64,000 nucleotides of DNA from Taenia hydatigena (Eukaryota > Platyhelminthes > Cestoda > Cyclophyllidea > Taeniidae): contig JADWOT020001327.1 in NCBI GenBank assembly GCA_036345935.2, positions 42,834 through 106,833 of the forward strand, given 5' to 3'. The position numbers were made by a program, and so were the translations under genes. Below, in pieces: positions 13,050 through 25,600 of the stretch. Position 1 is the first letter of the stretch. Each line of letters opens with the position of its first letter. The notes under the pieces were generated by a model. It had not been told where the DNA came from. It saw only the letters and a list, made by a program, of their open reading frames with translations, and searched no databases.

Positions 13050-13933
13050 TCATAGACCGACTAATCGCGAACATTCTTGAGCGTTTAAAGTTTCACTCCT
13101 TCTACATATGACGTGGAGACAGACCCACTGTACCATCTCCACTAAATTGATCGTCCATTTGTTTTGCCCCCGGTTGCACCAAATGCGACAACTATCAAAT
13201 AATTTGTAAAAGGGGAGAAAGCTGAAGCCGTCCAAGGCCTCGAACATCTTTTGCATGCAGCCTAAGTTCAGGCAGACATCTGCAGTTTGCCACATCGAGC
13301 CTGTTACAACAAGCGTTTGCTTCGACGTGAGGACATCGGCTAGGGTATTCAGGTGTCCACAGCCATAATCGCTCAGCTGCATCCTTTCTCTTCCTTCTCC
13401 ACCTTCGTCAGACCATTCACGCATGTCCAGTACGGTACCAACTGCTGTTCCTAAGAATGGATTACACTGGTTTGAAAAGTCGGGAAGCAGATTGCAGCAC
13501 TGGCAAATCGCATTTGTAGCGTTTCATTCCGTAAGGCGATGGCCTTGTGCAACGACATGGCATGGTGATCAAACAGCTAATCGGAACTTGCGCATTAGCA
13601 GGAAATACTCTCGATGCGAGACCACGAAACAAAACCTCCACGTTATTGCAATAGTGTCTTGCACAATCATAATTATGAGGGTACCCTTCTGCGTTTGTAA
13701 GAAAAAGCATCCTACAGAGGTAAGCGTCTAGCCATTCCATGTTCTTTCCACTGTGGTGGATACTAAGTGTTTGAATGGAAAGGTCTTGCTTTGGTCGCTC
13801 ATCTGTTGATTCTTCCTAAAACGGTACTCTTGATGGTGAATTTTAGCAACTTCCGGGGGGGGGATGTAGGTGCGAAAGGGATTTAGTAAAGCCATGCAAC
13901 GGACGCAGAGTCAATAAAACCCACATAAGACCT
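13050..13933 (-). pseudogene. Broken copy of the RU two-exon gene (SEFIR/TIR-like candidate)
   Basis: Minus-strand relative of the gene at 31379-32340. Intron 13924-13816 (109 bases, GTGGGT to TTTTAG) and the long exon 13815-13050 are recognisable. Three lesions are visible. The initiator codon of exon 1 reads AGG (13933-13931) instead of ATG. A 38-base deletion at about 13482, where the other copies have matching 'tcc' triplets at each end, shifts the frame. A 45-base in-frame deletion near 13364 removes the segment matching residues 168-182 of the intact protein. The part after the first deletion stays open for 124 codons to the conserved TGA. It contains GTVLDMREW, SMWQT and SCRIWCNR, all shared with the other copies. 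An internal Met (13740) matches Met29 of the intact protein. Probably non-functional. Confidence 0.75.
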
Positions 13934-13973
13934 TACCACACAAATCTGATAAGAACTATCCAACTGAAGCCTC

Positions 13974-13979
13974 TTTTAC
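13974..13979 (-). promoter_or_regulatory. TATA-like box of RU copy 1
   Basis: The minus strand has TAAAAGAGGCTTCA here, matching ATAAAAGAGGCTTCA at the same place in the copies at 31332 and 59322, about 40 bases before the exon 1 codon. Conservation across the three copies supports a core promoter; here the first base of the box has drifted. Confidence 0.45.
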
Positions 13980-14110
13980 ACGACAAGCGGTCATCATCTG
14001 GTTGTAATCACCTCTCGTATCTAGCCAATCAGCAAAGTCCAACGATCAGCGCAGATTCTCATTTGCTTCTCAGATCTGTTTTACCAAAGTTAGCTTGCAC
14101 CCAGTGAAGA

Positions 14111-16795
14111 GTGCAGTGCAGTCGGTGACGGAGAGGTGGCGCTGTCGGCAGTAGCGTGCGAAGTCGATGAAGTCTCTCTCCGGTGAGACTACCAATTGGA
14201 ACTCTCTTGTTTTGGACTCAGTGTGCGCATGCATCGCTAGACTCGAGATTCCTTAATGCTCATGGGTCCAATGTCAGCCAAATATCATTTGGCTTTGGGG
14301 ATGGCCGCTGAAAACAAATTCGTCCTAATGTCTAGGGAAGTAGGAATGTGTTGTGCAATTGATCCGTTCCATTAAGCGTATCAGAATTAACTACACTCCA
14401 TTTTGTCGCATATGCAGAGGTAATTCGTATTAGCAAAAATGGAAATGCCAGGGCGTGCATCTGCATTAAAACGGGATTTGTGTCTTTTTGATTTAATGTG
14501 GCTTACTTGGAGACGTGAATTAAATTAAGCTTGAACTAATGAATGCGTATAGGAATGCGTGGAGACACGGAAGCTACTTACCTTAGTTGATTATACATGC
14601 GTGTGTGAAGATGTGAAGACCCAATTTGGGATAAAATTGGGGTTGTGGCATTGCCTTGTTCAATTCTGCATTTATTTTTACTCCTTGGCCTTCGTTCTCT
14701 CGACTGTCTAGGTTAGGACTATGTGTCAGTAGTGCTGAAATGAAGTGTCAAATACTACAACATTTATGCGCCTTGAGATCGATGCTTATTCATATATTAC
14801 GAAATCGGTGTTCGAAAAAGAGCAGACTGAGGAGCAGATTAAATCATCCAAAATTTCCTTCATTGGTGGAATGATTAATCTTGTACAGAATTCACGACAC
14901 GCACACGGTTGACATAGCATATGTGCCATATGTGCAGAAAAGTAAAAGCAGACCCAGATCCAAAAAGCAAGGATACGCGCGGTCATTTCTTTAGTCAGAT
15001 GAACATGGGAGTTAAGCTAACTGAATCTGTCAAAAGTCAACAAAAATGGAACAGAGGAAACTCCGTGATCGCTGCTAGGCTTGTAGCGTCGTTTATGTGT
15101 ATCAAAAGCGAAGGTGGCAGTAAACACCATTCCCGATGAAGTTTGCTCCCTTTGGCTTGACTGTCTATTTTTAACAGCAGTCTTTACGTATAGGTGCTTA
15201 GACCTAAAGCACATACGCGTGCAAAGCATTGTGTTTGTACCCAATTCCTTTATACATCCTTTGTCTTTGTGCAATACGCAGCCAAATCAATCAGTGGATT
15301 ATGCGGTCCGGTACAACAGACGTGTTGACTCCCTGCTTATCACGACCTACTCTGGCAAATACGTTTCACTTACGCATTGACTGGTGCTCTTAAACGAGAA
15401 AATAAGACTTTCATTTAATGTCACATTCCTTAACTACGGCGACTATTGTTTTTGCCTGCAAGCGGTGCTCTTTATCAGTCCTCTTGATGCCATCGCATTC
15501 AACATCGATTGTTCCACTTTGCTGCCCTATATTACTCGTTCCTTCCAATAAAAATTGTTGCAAGCTATAGAGCTTAGTGAGAGGGAATGGCGTGCATAGG
15601 AGCGACAAATGAAACTTCATCAACACATCGGTAGTCCCCATTTCACAGCATTTTATTTAGATTTCATTAAGCACAGAGCTGCTTGAGATGACCACAGCAC
15701 AGAATGGAACGTGACGCCTATATGGCCCATCATCATAAGGGCATTTTGTAGCCCGAAATTAGAACACTTTCAAGCATAACTCGTTTAAAATGCATTGCGT
15801 ATGAAAGGCAGAAGTGCTAGGTATGGGTTTAACGACTAATTTCTGGGGTGGGATCAATGTGATGTTAATCCTGTGCATCACTAATCGCCCAAGTTTGTTC
15901 ATCATAACGTAGCTAGCACAGTGTCTGGTGTGCCCACGTGGCTTTACTGGCTCAATCCTACTCGCATTGTTCTCAGTAGTCCAAAGTAGTGGTAACTCAT
16001 GTTGGCACTTTGCGGCAATTAAAGCAGGTGTGTGTTAGTTTATTGGCGCTTAACTGACAATAAAGGTGGAGACGAATGAATAGTTGAGATGCAAAGAATT
16101 TCATACACTACACCTACTGTAATTAAGTAGGGTAAAGCAGTCTTTCAGCACCATACAGGAACTTAAAAGCTGGCATTCCTTAAGCGAATGAAACACAATG
16201 ACCGCCCAACCAAAGCCAACTAAGATAGTGATCCAGTGCAGCTGCGCAAACAAATCTCTACTATTTGATGGGTTGCATAGATCAAGCCTGCAGCTTTGCG
16301 CTCTTCAAGACACTGGTTTGTGTCTCCACTGATGCAAACTTTTCTTTGCATTTTTAGTATTTCATTTTTCACAATAACTGTCGAATTCTCTTTAATTTAT
16401 TGCTTTGCAGAACGGGCACACACTTTTGCCGCAACCAATAATGTCACAATGTCCTCTGGTGTTTTAGCGGAAACCTGACTAAGGCGCTAGCTTTATGATT
16501 TAAAAAGCGTCACCGTCAATGTCTATACCTGCGTTTATATTCTGCACTCAATAAATCGTTGTAATTAGAAGCATTCTATGCCTCTGGCATAGTTGCTTAC
16601 AACAAAAGGCAAATGTTTGTGGATTATGCAGACCACGGCTGACAGCTGATGATAACCTAAACAGATAACCGGTCTGCAAAATTGAGTTCGTTGTAAGGGA
16701 GACAAATCTATAGTCCTACACCTTTACAAACATAAAATATTTACAGCTGCCTTAAAGTATCAAGTGACATTTTTAAAAATATGAATGGTTTTTTG
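14111..16795. other. No supported gene
   Basis: Short frames only (up to about 88 codons, 15114-15380 +), none with a recognisable domain. A hydrophobic 60-codon frame at 16296-16478 lacks context. Nothing repeated elsewhere in the window was noticed here. Confidence 0.55.
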
Positions 16796-16799
16796 ATAA

Positions 16800-18310
16800 T
16801 ATTTTAAGAATCAGCTTAGTAAGTTCCTGCCGTTTCGTTTAATGTTGTCAGAAAAGTTAAGGGTAGGCACAAATCTTTTGCCCATATTATCATTTAAATG
16901 TCTTTCCAGATCGTTAATTCATTCCGCATTCGTAACATGTAGCAAACTTCTATTCTCTTCTGCAGTTTTATTTGTACCTCCAACACTAGTCGTCTCCTTT
17001 GCCTTAACTTTGGTAGCGCGTTCAAATAGGCCTCCGTTTCACAGATCTACTCGCTTCAACGCTGACACGGTGCGCAGCAAGTAGGCCCTGAACATATTTA
17101 GTTGTGCGTGCTCTTACTTTGACTAGATACATCATTGTCAAGCCTAGAATGCTGTTGATTTGTGCTTTAATCAAATTGCTAAAGAAGTTGGTGGGCTGGG
17201 TGGATGAAACCGCTAGTCCAAGTTGTACCAAAAGCAAGTGTGCTTAACAAAAGTCGCAGTGCACGAACCGCCAACTAAATACCACATTCTCCACCTCATA
17301 GATACAAGAGCCTCCAAATGTTGCAAAATGCAAGCGAATGAGGCACAAGCTAAGGCGTATTCCAATGCCAGTGTTTTGTCGAAACCTGATTATTCACCTC
17401 GGAACGTAGAGGCTGTTACGGAACTAGAATGGGTTAGAAAACGCATTTTTGGTTACCCTTACTTTAAGTTATCAGAGCTATTGCCATCAGTAAGTACATG
17501 GCATAAAACACAAAACGCAATGATCTGAATGCATGTATTTTGTATGATCTAATTTATTCACTGATATGCTGCAGTCAATAAATGCAGTTACAAGACGTGA
17601 AGCCTTTAATATCACAAAGTGTCACAAAGTCTGAAGTAAGGCGTTCCGTGTGGCAGAAAGCCATATCGCAAGCCCATGACGATGGCGTGAGATAACTTCT
17701 GTCTTAGCACATTGAGATACCCAAATGAATTCAAAAGTAATTCAAAGATTATTTAGGCAACTCAGATCTATTTGTCAACCCGTGTCCAAATTCAAGCAGA
17801 AGGCAAGCAAAGGAGACAGTGGAAACCATTTTCTTTCCTTTAAGGAGTTTCCGATGCAAAGATGCTACAGCAAAAGCTGTTCATTTGCCAAGAGGCTGGT
17901 TGCTGTGACACTACGCGTTAATCTTGATCGAGCGCTGAAGCACTGGACGCTGAGGAGCACGGCTTTTGCGCGTCACATTACAGGCCATTCAGAAGTGGCA
18001 GTTTTGTCCATGGTGGTGCGCCAACTAACGTGGTTGACTGAGGAATGATGTTAACACCAGTCGTGTAATTCAGTGGAAATGAACTAAAGTTAGAGATTTA
18101 ATGGGTACCATTGTGCCTGCTGCCGACTATTAAAATGAACACAAAAGGCAACACTACTCTCCGCAGGTAAAATAATGAGGTATTTTAGGTGTTAAAGCAG
18201 ACCTTTGCATACCTCAGCGTCTTCAGACATGATGACTTTAACAGTTTTGAAATTTTCTGCTTATCATTGAAACGGCATCATAAATTTAATAGTGTGAGGT
18301 CATTTGAAGT
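16800..18310 (+). repeat. Dispersed repeat D, copy a (longest)
   Basis: The first half (16800-17480) aligns with 36210-36905, sharing for example 'ttatcatttaaat'-type blocks, 'cctccgttt.cag' and 'agagcctccaaat'. The second half (17700-18310) aligns with 41290-41890, sharing 'ctgaggagcac.gcttttg' and 'gcgccaactaacg'. The two shorter copies are therefore different halves of one element of at least 1.5 kb. Frames of about 101 and 107 codons here are interrupted in the other copies, so I do not call them genes. Confidence 0.7.
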
Positions 18311-18319
18311 CTGTTGTTA

Positions 18320-18394
18320 ATGAATTTACATGCGCTAACACTTCTTTTCGCCTGCGCATTATCATACCAGTGGTCAGGTGTCATACGTGTCCAG
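18320..18394 (+). other. Signal-peptide-like frame ending in a donor site
   Basis: ATG at 18320 begins MNLHALTLLFACALSYQ, which resembles a secretion signal. The frame stays open for 25 codons to CCAG|GTAATC (GT at 18395). No TATA box or second exon was identified. The sequence lies at the edge of repeat D, whose other copy (41870 region) has ATA in place of the ATG. The rest of the gap to 18780 shows nothing. It may be chance. Confidence 0.15.
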
Positions 18395-18789
18395 GTAATC
18401 TATATGGTCTTACACATTCAAGCAAAATTCAACTTTCGAAATTTGGAGACAAGACCACTACGTAGAGTTTTGCATGGTCAGCGTTGGCGAGTTCTGTGGC
18501 CGTACAAAACTGAAGCGTCTTGTGTCTTTTGTTATTATCTTTGGGCCCTATTTATGAACTTTGATCACTAAGTAAAGCATAAATTTCAGAAAACACTCTG
18601 CCTTTATCTTATAATTTCCTTAATGTCATTTTCACCTATGCTTGTTAGGAGATTTACTTTTTCATTTCTAGTCTATAAACTTACTTTAAAATGCGGAAAG
18701 AAAGTGGATCTGCTAGAATATAGGGTTATGAGGGCATTCGATTCGCTTCTAGAAACTTTGTAAGAGCTCTGGCATCGCCAAACCATTTA

Positions 18790-20840
18790 GTTCCTTGCGT
18801 TTCCTTTCACGGTGGAATCAGATTCATATTTGCAATTAGACAACGGTGATTTTGCCTCCTGGTGACTAACTTTACGCTCCCTAAATGTTTTGCGAATGAG
18901 AAGGCATCAGTTTGAGATCGGCGAGCGTTACCATTTATGATCCGCAGTCGCAGCCATCATTAAACTTCAAATCTGGATTAAAGCTAACCTCGAATCGTGT
19001 GATTGCCAGTGAGGTGCTAAAGTTGGCTCATATTTTAATGAACACTTGATAATGAAACCCTTACTTCTCCACCCCCTCAAGTAATGTGTCAAAACAAATG
19101 GTTAGCAAAAGATGGCCCAGTCATTTTAGCCTCTAGTGCTCTGCACCTCCTTCTGGAATCACTAAGAGCATAGGCGAGGTAGGTTTAATCACCATGAGGC
19201 TGGTATTTTAACGCTAAACAGGGTGACACACTGTTAGCAGGAACCCGATAAGCCTGTGTGAGTGGGTTTGCCAGTTGCTTTTGCTTGAGGCGTCCAATAT
19301 TTTAACATGTACCTGGCCCAGCTGCCCATGTAAGTGTTGTATGCTCTGTTCGGAAATTACTTTGAAGTCCATACACCAGCTTGCCATTCTGACATCACAT
19401 CATCATGGGAGCATACGCATTAGTGGTTTAAGTGAGAGTTGAGAGCGCGATAATTGACCGCTTGATTGTGCTGTCATGTTCTCCACGTATAATCACCAGT
19501 AAGATGTGACGCACGTTGGCAGTGCCTGGTTCATTAGCAGTTACGGTTAAATTTGATGGCCAGCTAGTCAAATTAAACGAGCTGTCAAATAAATAGTTAA
19601 ATGACTGGCTAGCAGAACTATCCACCTAAACAGCAAAACTTCCAACTGAGCAGCAGCTCTCATAGGTTCATTCACTGGCACGGTAAGGTGTCAGAAACCG
19701 TGCTGTCTTCTCTACGCCCTCTGAAGATACATGCGCATTGCCAGCACCAACATGAACTTGGATTTCGAAGCACAATTATTTGGTTGAACCGAACTATGGG
19801 CAAGTTTGGAAACTGGGCATGCATTATCAGTCTCCCAAGCAGTGGCGGTGTGCGTTTATTTTGCCACAAGAAGGCGATTCGCAATGCAGAACTTGATTGA
19901 TGGGGACATTATTTTGGTGAAAAGGCCCATACTTCTCGGGAGTCACATATCGGTGACCAAGAAAATTATCCAGAGGACAGGAAACATCTTGCAAGTGAGT
20001 GAATTGCATTGTATATCGTGAAGTGAGTGCGGTGGACAATCTAATACGTCTACAAACGGCGTAGGTGTGCATAAAGGCGATGAAGCCTACGTGGGTAGTA
20101 TGAGTGCACAACCCTTCCACAACCATTACTTTCCAGTACCAATAGCAATACCGGAGCACGTCACGAATGCATGACATGCCTTTTGACCAATGCGCTACAT
20201 TATACTTTGCTGCATTCATTCGTTCTTCGCGGATGGTGCAAAAATCGTCGTATTTGCTGCTCCTGCAATCAGTCCTTCATCCAGACAGTTTAATTTTTCT
20301 TGCGAAGGAGGTAATACGTGTCCAGGTGGATGCTAGGTGGGCTATTGCTGTAAAACTGACTATGGAAGGAATTAGATTTTAAAATGTAGTCTCTGTATAG
20401 TGCCGCTCGCAACCACTTTAATTGGTTGACGTTGAAAAAGTAAAAAGTTAGGATCCGCCTGGTAAAGCAGGGTAGCTAGACCTGAACCCACAAGTTCCAC
20501 TTTTGGCCAAAGAGATTGTGCTGGTGACCGATCAAACAAATAGAAGAGCGGGATGGGACCTGACTTATCATTGATATTGGTTAAGGCTCTTTTTTTCCTC
20601 TCTCTATTCATTGTTCCCTCTTTCTTGCCTTTATTCACCATCTTGACTTTCTTTCTTTGTGCTTTCGTTTTTCTTAATCTCTCTCTTCGTTCCCTTCAAC
20701 TACTTTTAGCTCACTAGTAGATGCCTCTCTTGGTAATAAATTGCGTGCAATTTGAATGTATCAAAGCGGAGGTCAAAAGAAACACACACTGTTTGTGCGA
20801 GAGTTATGAATAAGCTTTTCCCTTTTGCTCTCCCTTTTTT
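18790..20840 (+). repeat. Dispersed unit RU, copy 2 (3' flank only)
   Basis: Begins inside the 3' flank of the unit ('actttacgctccctaaatg', compare 60888 and 32630) and runs past the pyrimidine-rich spacer at about 20590-20710 to 'gaataa.cttttcc'. The two-exon gene is absent. Two frames retain protein-level similarity to other copies: 19688-19900 (+), beginning SETVLSSLRPLKI, and 20219-19827 (-), containing THVGFIAFMHTYA. Whether either was ever translated is open. Confidence 0.75.
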
Positions 20841-21450
20841 ATAACAAGCAAGACAACAAGGTATTAAACAATCCCCTTTCTCTTTCTAAGGGCGGCACCA
20901 CTTAAAAGCCGATGAAATGTAGGAGTGCGCGCCAGGCGAGTTGCGTGTCGATTAGCTGAATACAGTCGACCACGCTGAGTCCTGCGTCAGCAGGCACCAC
21001 ATTTAACTGCAAGTGTGCTTGAGCGTGTCATATGAAAGATTTTATGCAAGTGTATAAGGGTCTGCAATATCATGCCAGTAGCAACATTCTACCTGACTAA
21101 GTGGAGAAGACCTAATCTGATCTAATGATGGCAAATGAGACGAGTGCTAGAGTTTGACTCTGCCAGAATCACAAAAAGATCCCTAAAACTGCTCACAGTT
21201 AGGAATCTATGGTCGCGTACAACTCACCACTGAGAAGACAATTTTTATAAAGTTGGATGATTACCAGTATTTTGGAAGCATTCGTCAGGTTAATCAGTCG
21301 GTCCGACAAAACTAATGGGATGATGCGTATTTCGGTTGGATAGACGTCCTTGTCATAATGGCTGCAATGCACGTAGAGATTGTGTCACAGATTGCACCAA
21401 CAGGTGAAAGGATTAAGAGGGACCTGCCTGTCTGGCATTCCTGATTTCCT
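20841..21450. other. No supported gene
   Basis: About 600 bases between RU copy 2 and the purine-rich tract. I see no frame of note, no RNA gene and no repeat. Confidence 0.55.
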
Positions 21451-22620
21451 TCTATTGAAGGGAAGGACTTAATTTTGTTGTTAGTTGGTGTGTGTATGTG
21501 CTTGTGTTTTTATGACAATAAAGGAGGAAGAGAAAGGAAGAGGACGCCTGCGTTGAATGGATGAATAAATGGAAACGTAAAGAAGGAGTAAAGAAGCGAA
21601 AGGCAAGAGCTCTACGACGATTAATTGAAAGAAGGGATTGGAGAATGGAGGCGGGCGTTTGTCTGTGTGAATGAAGTGGAGGCAGGGGGGCAGGAATGGG
21701 GAATGAAGGAGAAGAGGAGAGAATTTCGGATGATTGGGTGTTGAGGAGGAGGCAGTGATGCATGTACATACGTATGAGGCTTCAAAATAGCATCAGTGAT
21801 GGGATATGAAAGGGAGTGGAAGATAATGATAAATGGTTAATACAAGTGTGTGTCACGTGTGCGTGACGGTGAGATGAAATTCTAAAATTGCGAGTTGATT
21901 GCTAAATAACGAATTGTCTTGTTTATTTTAAAAGAGAGGGTGATAGGGAATCAACTAAAAAGATTCGCCAACGATAAATGAATGGAGGAAAATAGGCAGG
22001 GAAGTTGACGGTTTGTCACTTGCATAAAGCGCTAAGAGAATGAGACAAAAGGGAATAGAAGAATATGGGGCACATGATAAAGCCGAAAATGAGGACGGAA
22101 AAGAGGCAAATAATGTGCATACGTGACGGTTGGAATGATAATGAATGGAAAAAATAGTGGAGGAGAACTCGGTAAAGTCAGAAGCATGAATAAAGAAGAA
22201 AAAGTGTGTTTGACAAGCCTTTGTACAAATGTTTGGTTCTTCTTGGCATAAACGTGATGGATTGAAATGAATGATTGGTGGCATTGCGGAGCGGAAGCGC
22301 AGTAGATCTATAGTAGTGAAAGGTCAGGAGGAAGGAATAAAAGAACTCTTACTTTTTCGTTTTAATTGCTAGATATAAAAAAAGAACTAGGAATAGAGGA
22401 AGAGGATAAAAAGGGAGAGAAAGAATGAAGGTAGGAAAGAGTGGACATTGAATGCGAGCGATGTGATAGAAGTGGAAGGGGGGGTCAGTAGATTTGATGG
22501 TGGTGGGTGGAAAGAGGTAAAGTTGGGGCGACGAATAAAAAAGCAAGTCCACGTGGGTGAGAAGCAGAGAATTAAAAAAAAGGAAAAGAAAGGGAAAAAA
22601 CCCTGCTAGGCGGTAAAATT
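21451..22620. repeat. Long purine-rich tract (plus strand)
   Basis: The plus strand is strongly enriched in A and G, with many gga, gaa and aagg runs (for example 22376-22440 and 22562-22600); the minus strand is correspondingly C/T-rich. Frames of 105, 109 and 67 codons on the minus strand (Ser, Leu, Pro, Phe and Thr-rich) follow from this composition and are not genes. The minus strand resembles the pyrimidine tract at 43200-43960, including a shared '.tttattcgcc' to 'acctc' block. Confidence 0.65.
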
Positions 22621-25600
22621 GTAAATAACACTGTGTGTCGCCTATGTGTGACGACGGGAATGTAGGTATTATGAGGTGAGAACGCCCTGAAATAGAAGTT
22701 GACTAGGCCAGAGGTAGGGTTATCTAAACAGAAATTATTAAAGTAGCTTGCTTAATAAATGGTCTTAAATCATGTTAAAACAAAATTTGCTATCAAATGT
22801 GAAGTTTTGGCGAGGAAAAGGAGAGGAAAGGAAAGGGTGAGTGGCTACTTAGCGTTAGTTGAAAGGGCAGTAGTGGTAGTGGTGAGCACTACGATGATTT
22901 CAAATGGCCATGAATCTTGACTTCATGAGGCATAAAGAGGCCACATGGCCTTCAAATCTGAAAGGCAATGCTTAGGGTGCCAAAATGATGCCAAAGGATC
23001 CCCGGGCCTATGAACTTAGGCCAACAAACTTAAAAATGAGGCCTAATCCCCTTACACGGGTACATTATTGCGTCATCTGAACTTGAATTGCACTGGATGT
23101 CTGACACTGGCCTCTGTTCTTCCATAATTAGTACTTTTACGTAGCCTGACCCCATCCGGAGGCCTTTTTCGCGTCTTGACATTGAATGGGACTACAACCC
23201 CACCTAGTGGTTCATTCCTACGTAAATTTTGCGTTGAATAGGAAAGGCGTTTATTCATAGGTCTTTTGCATCATTTAGTAATTACATTTTGGCTTTTAGT
23301 AATGTGTCGAGGAGTTTCTAGCAATGAGCAAAGGAGTGGTTCTCTGGCTCGTGTAGTCCTTGAACGCGGTTATTCGTGTTACTGTGTTCCGTCACTTGTC
23401 ACTGCAGGCCGTTTGGGTCCTTCGCCAACCCTCTCCGGTGACTGGAGCAACTCGCTTACTCATTTATTGCAATGGAGATGCCACTTTGTACCGCGTCCCT
23501 GTCCGCTTACCTAGCCATCCACCTATACACTGACCGCCCGGCTTATCTATCAGTCTTCTGACCCATCTGTTTTAACTCAGCATTTCCTCTCCTTCTTCTT
23601 CCATCTTCTCACTCTAATTTACCTTGGCTGGTGCATAAGGTGTGTCCTCTGAATGTATGTACACCACCTACTTGTCTACTGGCAACACGGGCTCATCAAA
23701 ATTGCTGCATTCTCGCAAGTCAGAAATGCTTGACTTCCAGGGATTCCAAAGCTGGCACCTATTTTATCCTCCATCTCTGCCTTTCACCCTTCTCTTTCCC
23801 TCACCACGGAAGAGTGAAGGTCTGTCAGCGGCACGAACTCATTCGTGCGGTCGGTCAGTCAACCATCATTAATGGAAAAACAAAGCAAAGAGAACATTGT
23901 ATCTGGTGCCCTTGTGGTGCTAAAATTCTTCACATAAGAAAGAAACAGCAAAAACGTGAAAAATGCGCATCTATTCCTGAGCAGAGGCGACTTTATGGAA
24001 GTAGCTAAAATGAATTTGCAGCTTTTTTACGATTATTAATAGGTAGATCTTCTCTATCTGTGCAGCACATTTGACCGGATTCAAACTTGTAGACTGTGGA
24101 CGCACTTCGCGCCCTCGTTCTGGCACTTCTAAGACAGCGGATCCCCATTCACTGCCGATTTCCGCTCAGTAATGTGGACTGGTTTGGATGTAAGACTTCA
24201 GCAACCGCATGTTGGCCATTCTTTGCTGGTTCCTTTACCGACGTCAAATTCGGGGCATACATTTTTAACTTCATGCACCCACTGCAAAGATTCGGCAATG
24301 TAAATGCGGAACGGGACAAAGGCGTTATGCAAAAATCAGTTGTTGTTGACATTAATGGCTCCCAGAAAGGCCACATATCTCTTCTTAGTTTTTGGAACTA
24401 TAAAAACAGAGTGGCACTACGGTTACGAGGGTAGGGTGATGAGTCCTTCTGAATGGTTGCTAGGGAACTCGGCGACTCTAAAGTAGACGAACTCGCAACT
24501 ACTTACCTGCCATTGGAACAGATATTAAATTTACGTGATTCCGTTCAATCATATAGTGCTGGAGCGTCAATGACTCCCAGCTGTCATGATTATCGATAGC
24601 AAATTGATCTAGGCTGGAAGGAAGGAAGGCTAAGAAATCACTTGCTCTCTCTAGCAATACCAGACGGTGTTGCAAGTTTTCCTTAACTTTCAATTCGACG
24701 TTATCTTATCTCAACTATCCCATCTCCGTTAATTAGAATGCGCATGCTTTGAGTGACGTCTGATGCTGTCATAAGCTCCCTCTAACGTTGGATTGCTGCG
24801 ACTAATGCAAGTAGAAGTGAACCTGTAAAGCTGGGTGCGCACAACAGCCGCGATGTTGGCTACGTCGCAGTAAAGAAAGCCTCAGTATCGTCTTCTGTGA
24901 GCTGCAGTCACTCCCATATGGTAATCCACTTTCACGTGCAAATTCCCTTTACGCTTGAGCAATCGATGATTCGCAAGGATCGCATCAGGACGTACCGATG
25001 TCATTGCAGTGGTCAGTTAAAATCACGGTTAGTACAAGTGCCTATCATTTGCATTACTTGTTTACTCAGTCTAATTATAAGCTGTTTTAATTTCAGGCTA
25101 CACGTTATCGCGCGTATGAAGCCTTGATATTGGTGCATCGTATACTTTCCACGTTTCACATGCGCTATGATCATTGCAAGTGTCTCAGTCCATTGAAAGC
25201 TGCATGAAATGGCGAGGGATTGCGCTCGATTGCAAACAATGATGTGCAGATGTGTAACGAAAAGACTGGATTGCATCTGCAGTTGCAGTCGTATTCATTA
25301 CTCCACTGGACGCCAGCCCTTCTCACAATATTTGGTACTGGCAAGAAAAGAGTAGCATGAGTTAACAAATTGAAATAATAGACGCCTTAGAGATTGGAAT
25401 CAGGTGGTAGACAAAGAGCACCGATTGCAGGTGAACGGATACTAATCGCAGTTGCGGAACGTAGCATAAAATGAAAGTCTTGTATCTACGCCACTCAACT
25501 TCGTTTATAATGATTCGGACTGAGCATTTGAGCAGAGATGGAGATAGCAATACCTCAAGCTATCTCTTTAGTCTCCTATGTAATCATTAATGCTGCTAAC

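Larger units (their letters stand above)
10560..14110 (-). repeat. Dispersed unit RU, copy 1 (inverted)
   Basis: Read on the minus strand, this block follows the order of the long copy at 28045-34860: a promoter-like region (about 14110-13935), the two-exon gene (13933-13050), a 3' flank, and a tail ending near 10560. Diagnostic shared blocks are 'gattggc' with 'agagaggcttc'-type sequence before the gene, 'gagcgt.aa.agtta' after it, and 'ttaaagccgttataaatct' in the tail. About 150 bases of the flank near 11040 are missing compared with copies 2 and 3. Confidence 0.8.

Noticed and set aside
17223..18048. Frames of 101 and 107 codons in repeat D
   Set aside because: The corresponding frames in the copies at 36210 and 41290 contain stops and indels, and the opposite strand is equally open.
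21452..22552. Three long minus-strand frames (105, 109 and 67 codons)
   Set aside because: Their Ser/Leu/Pro/Phe composition follows from the pyrimidine bias of that strand; there are no motifs, no splice context and no conserved counterpart.
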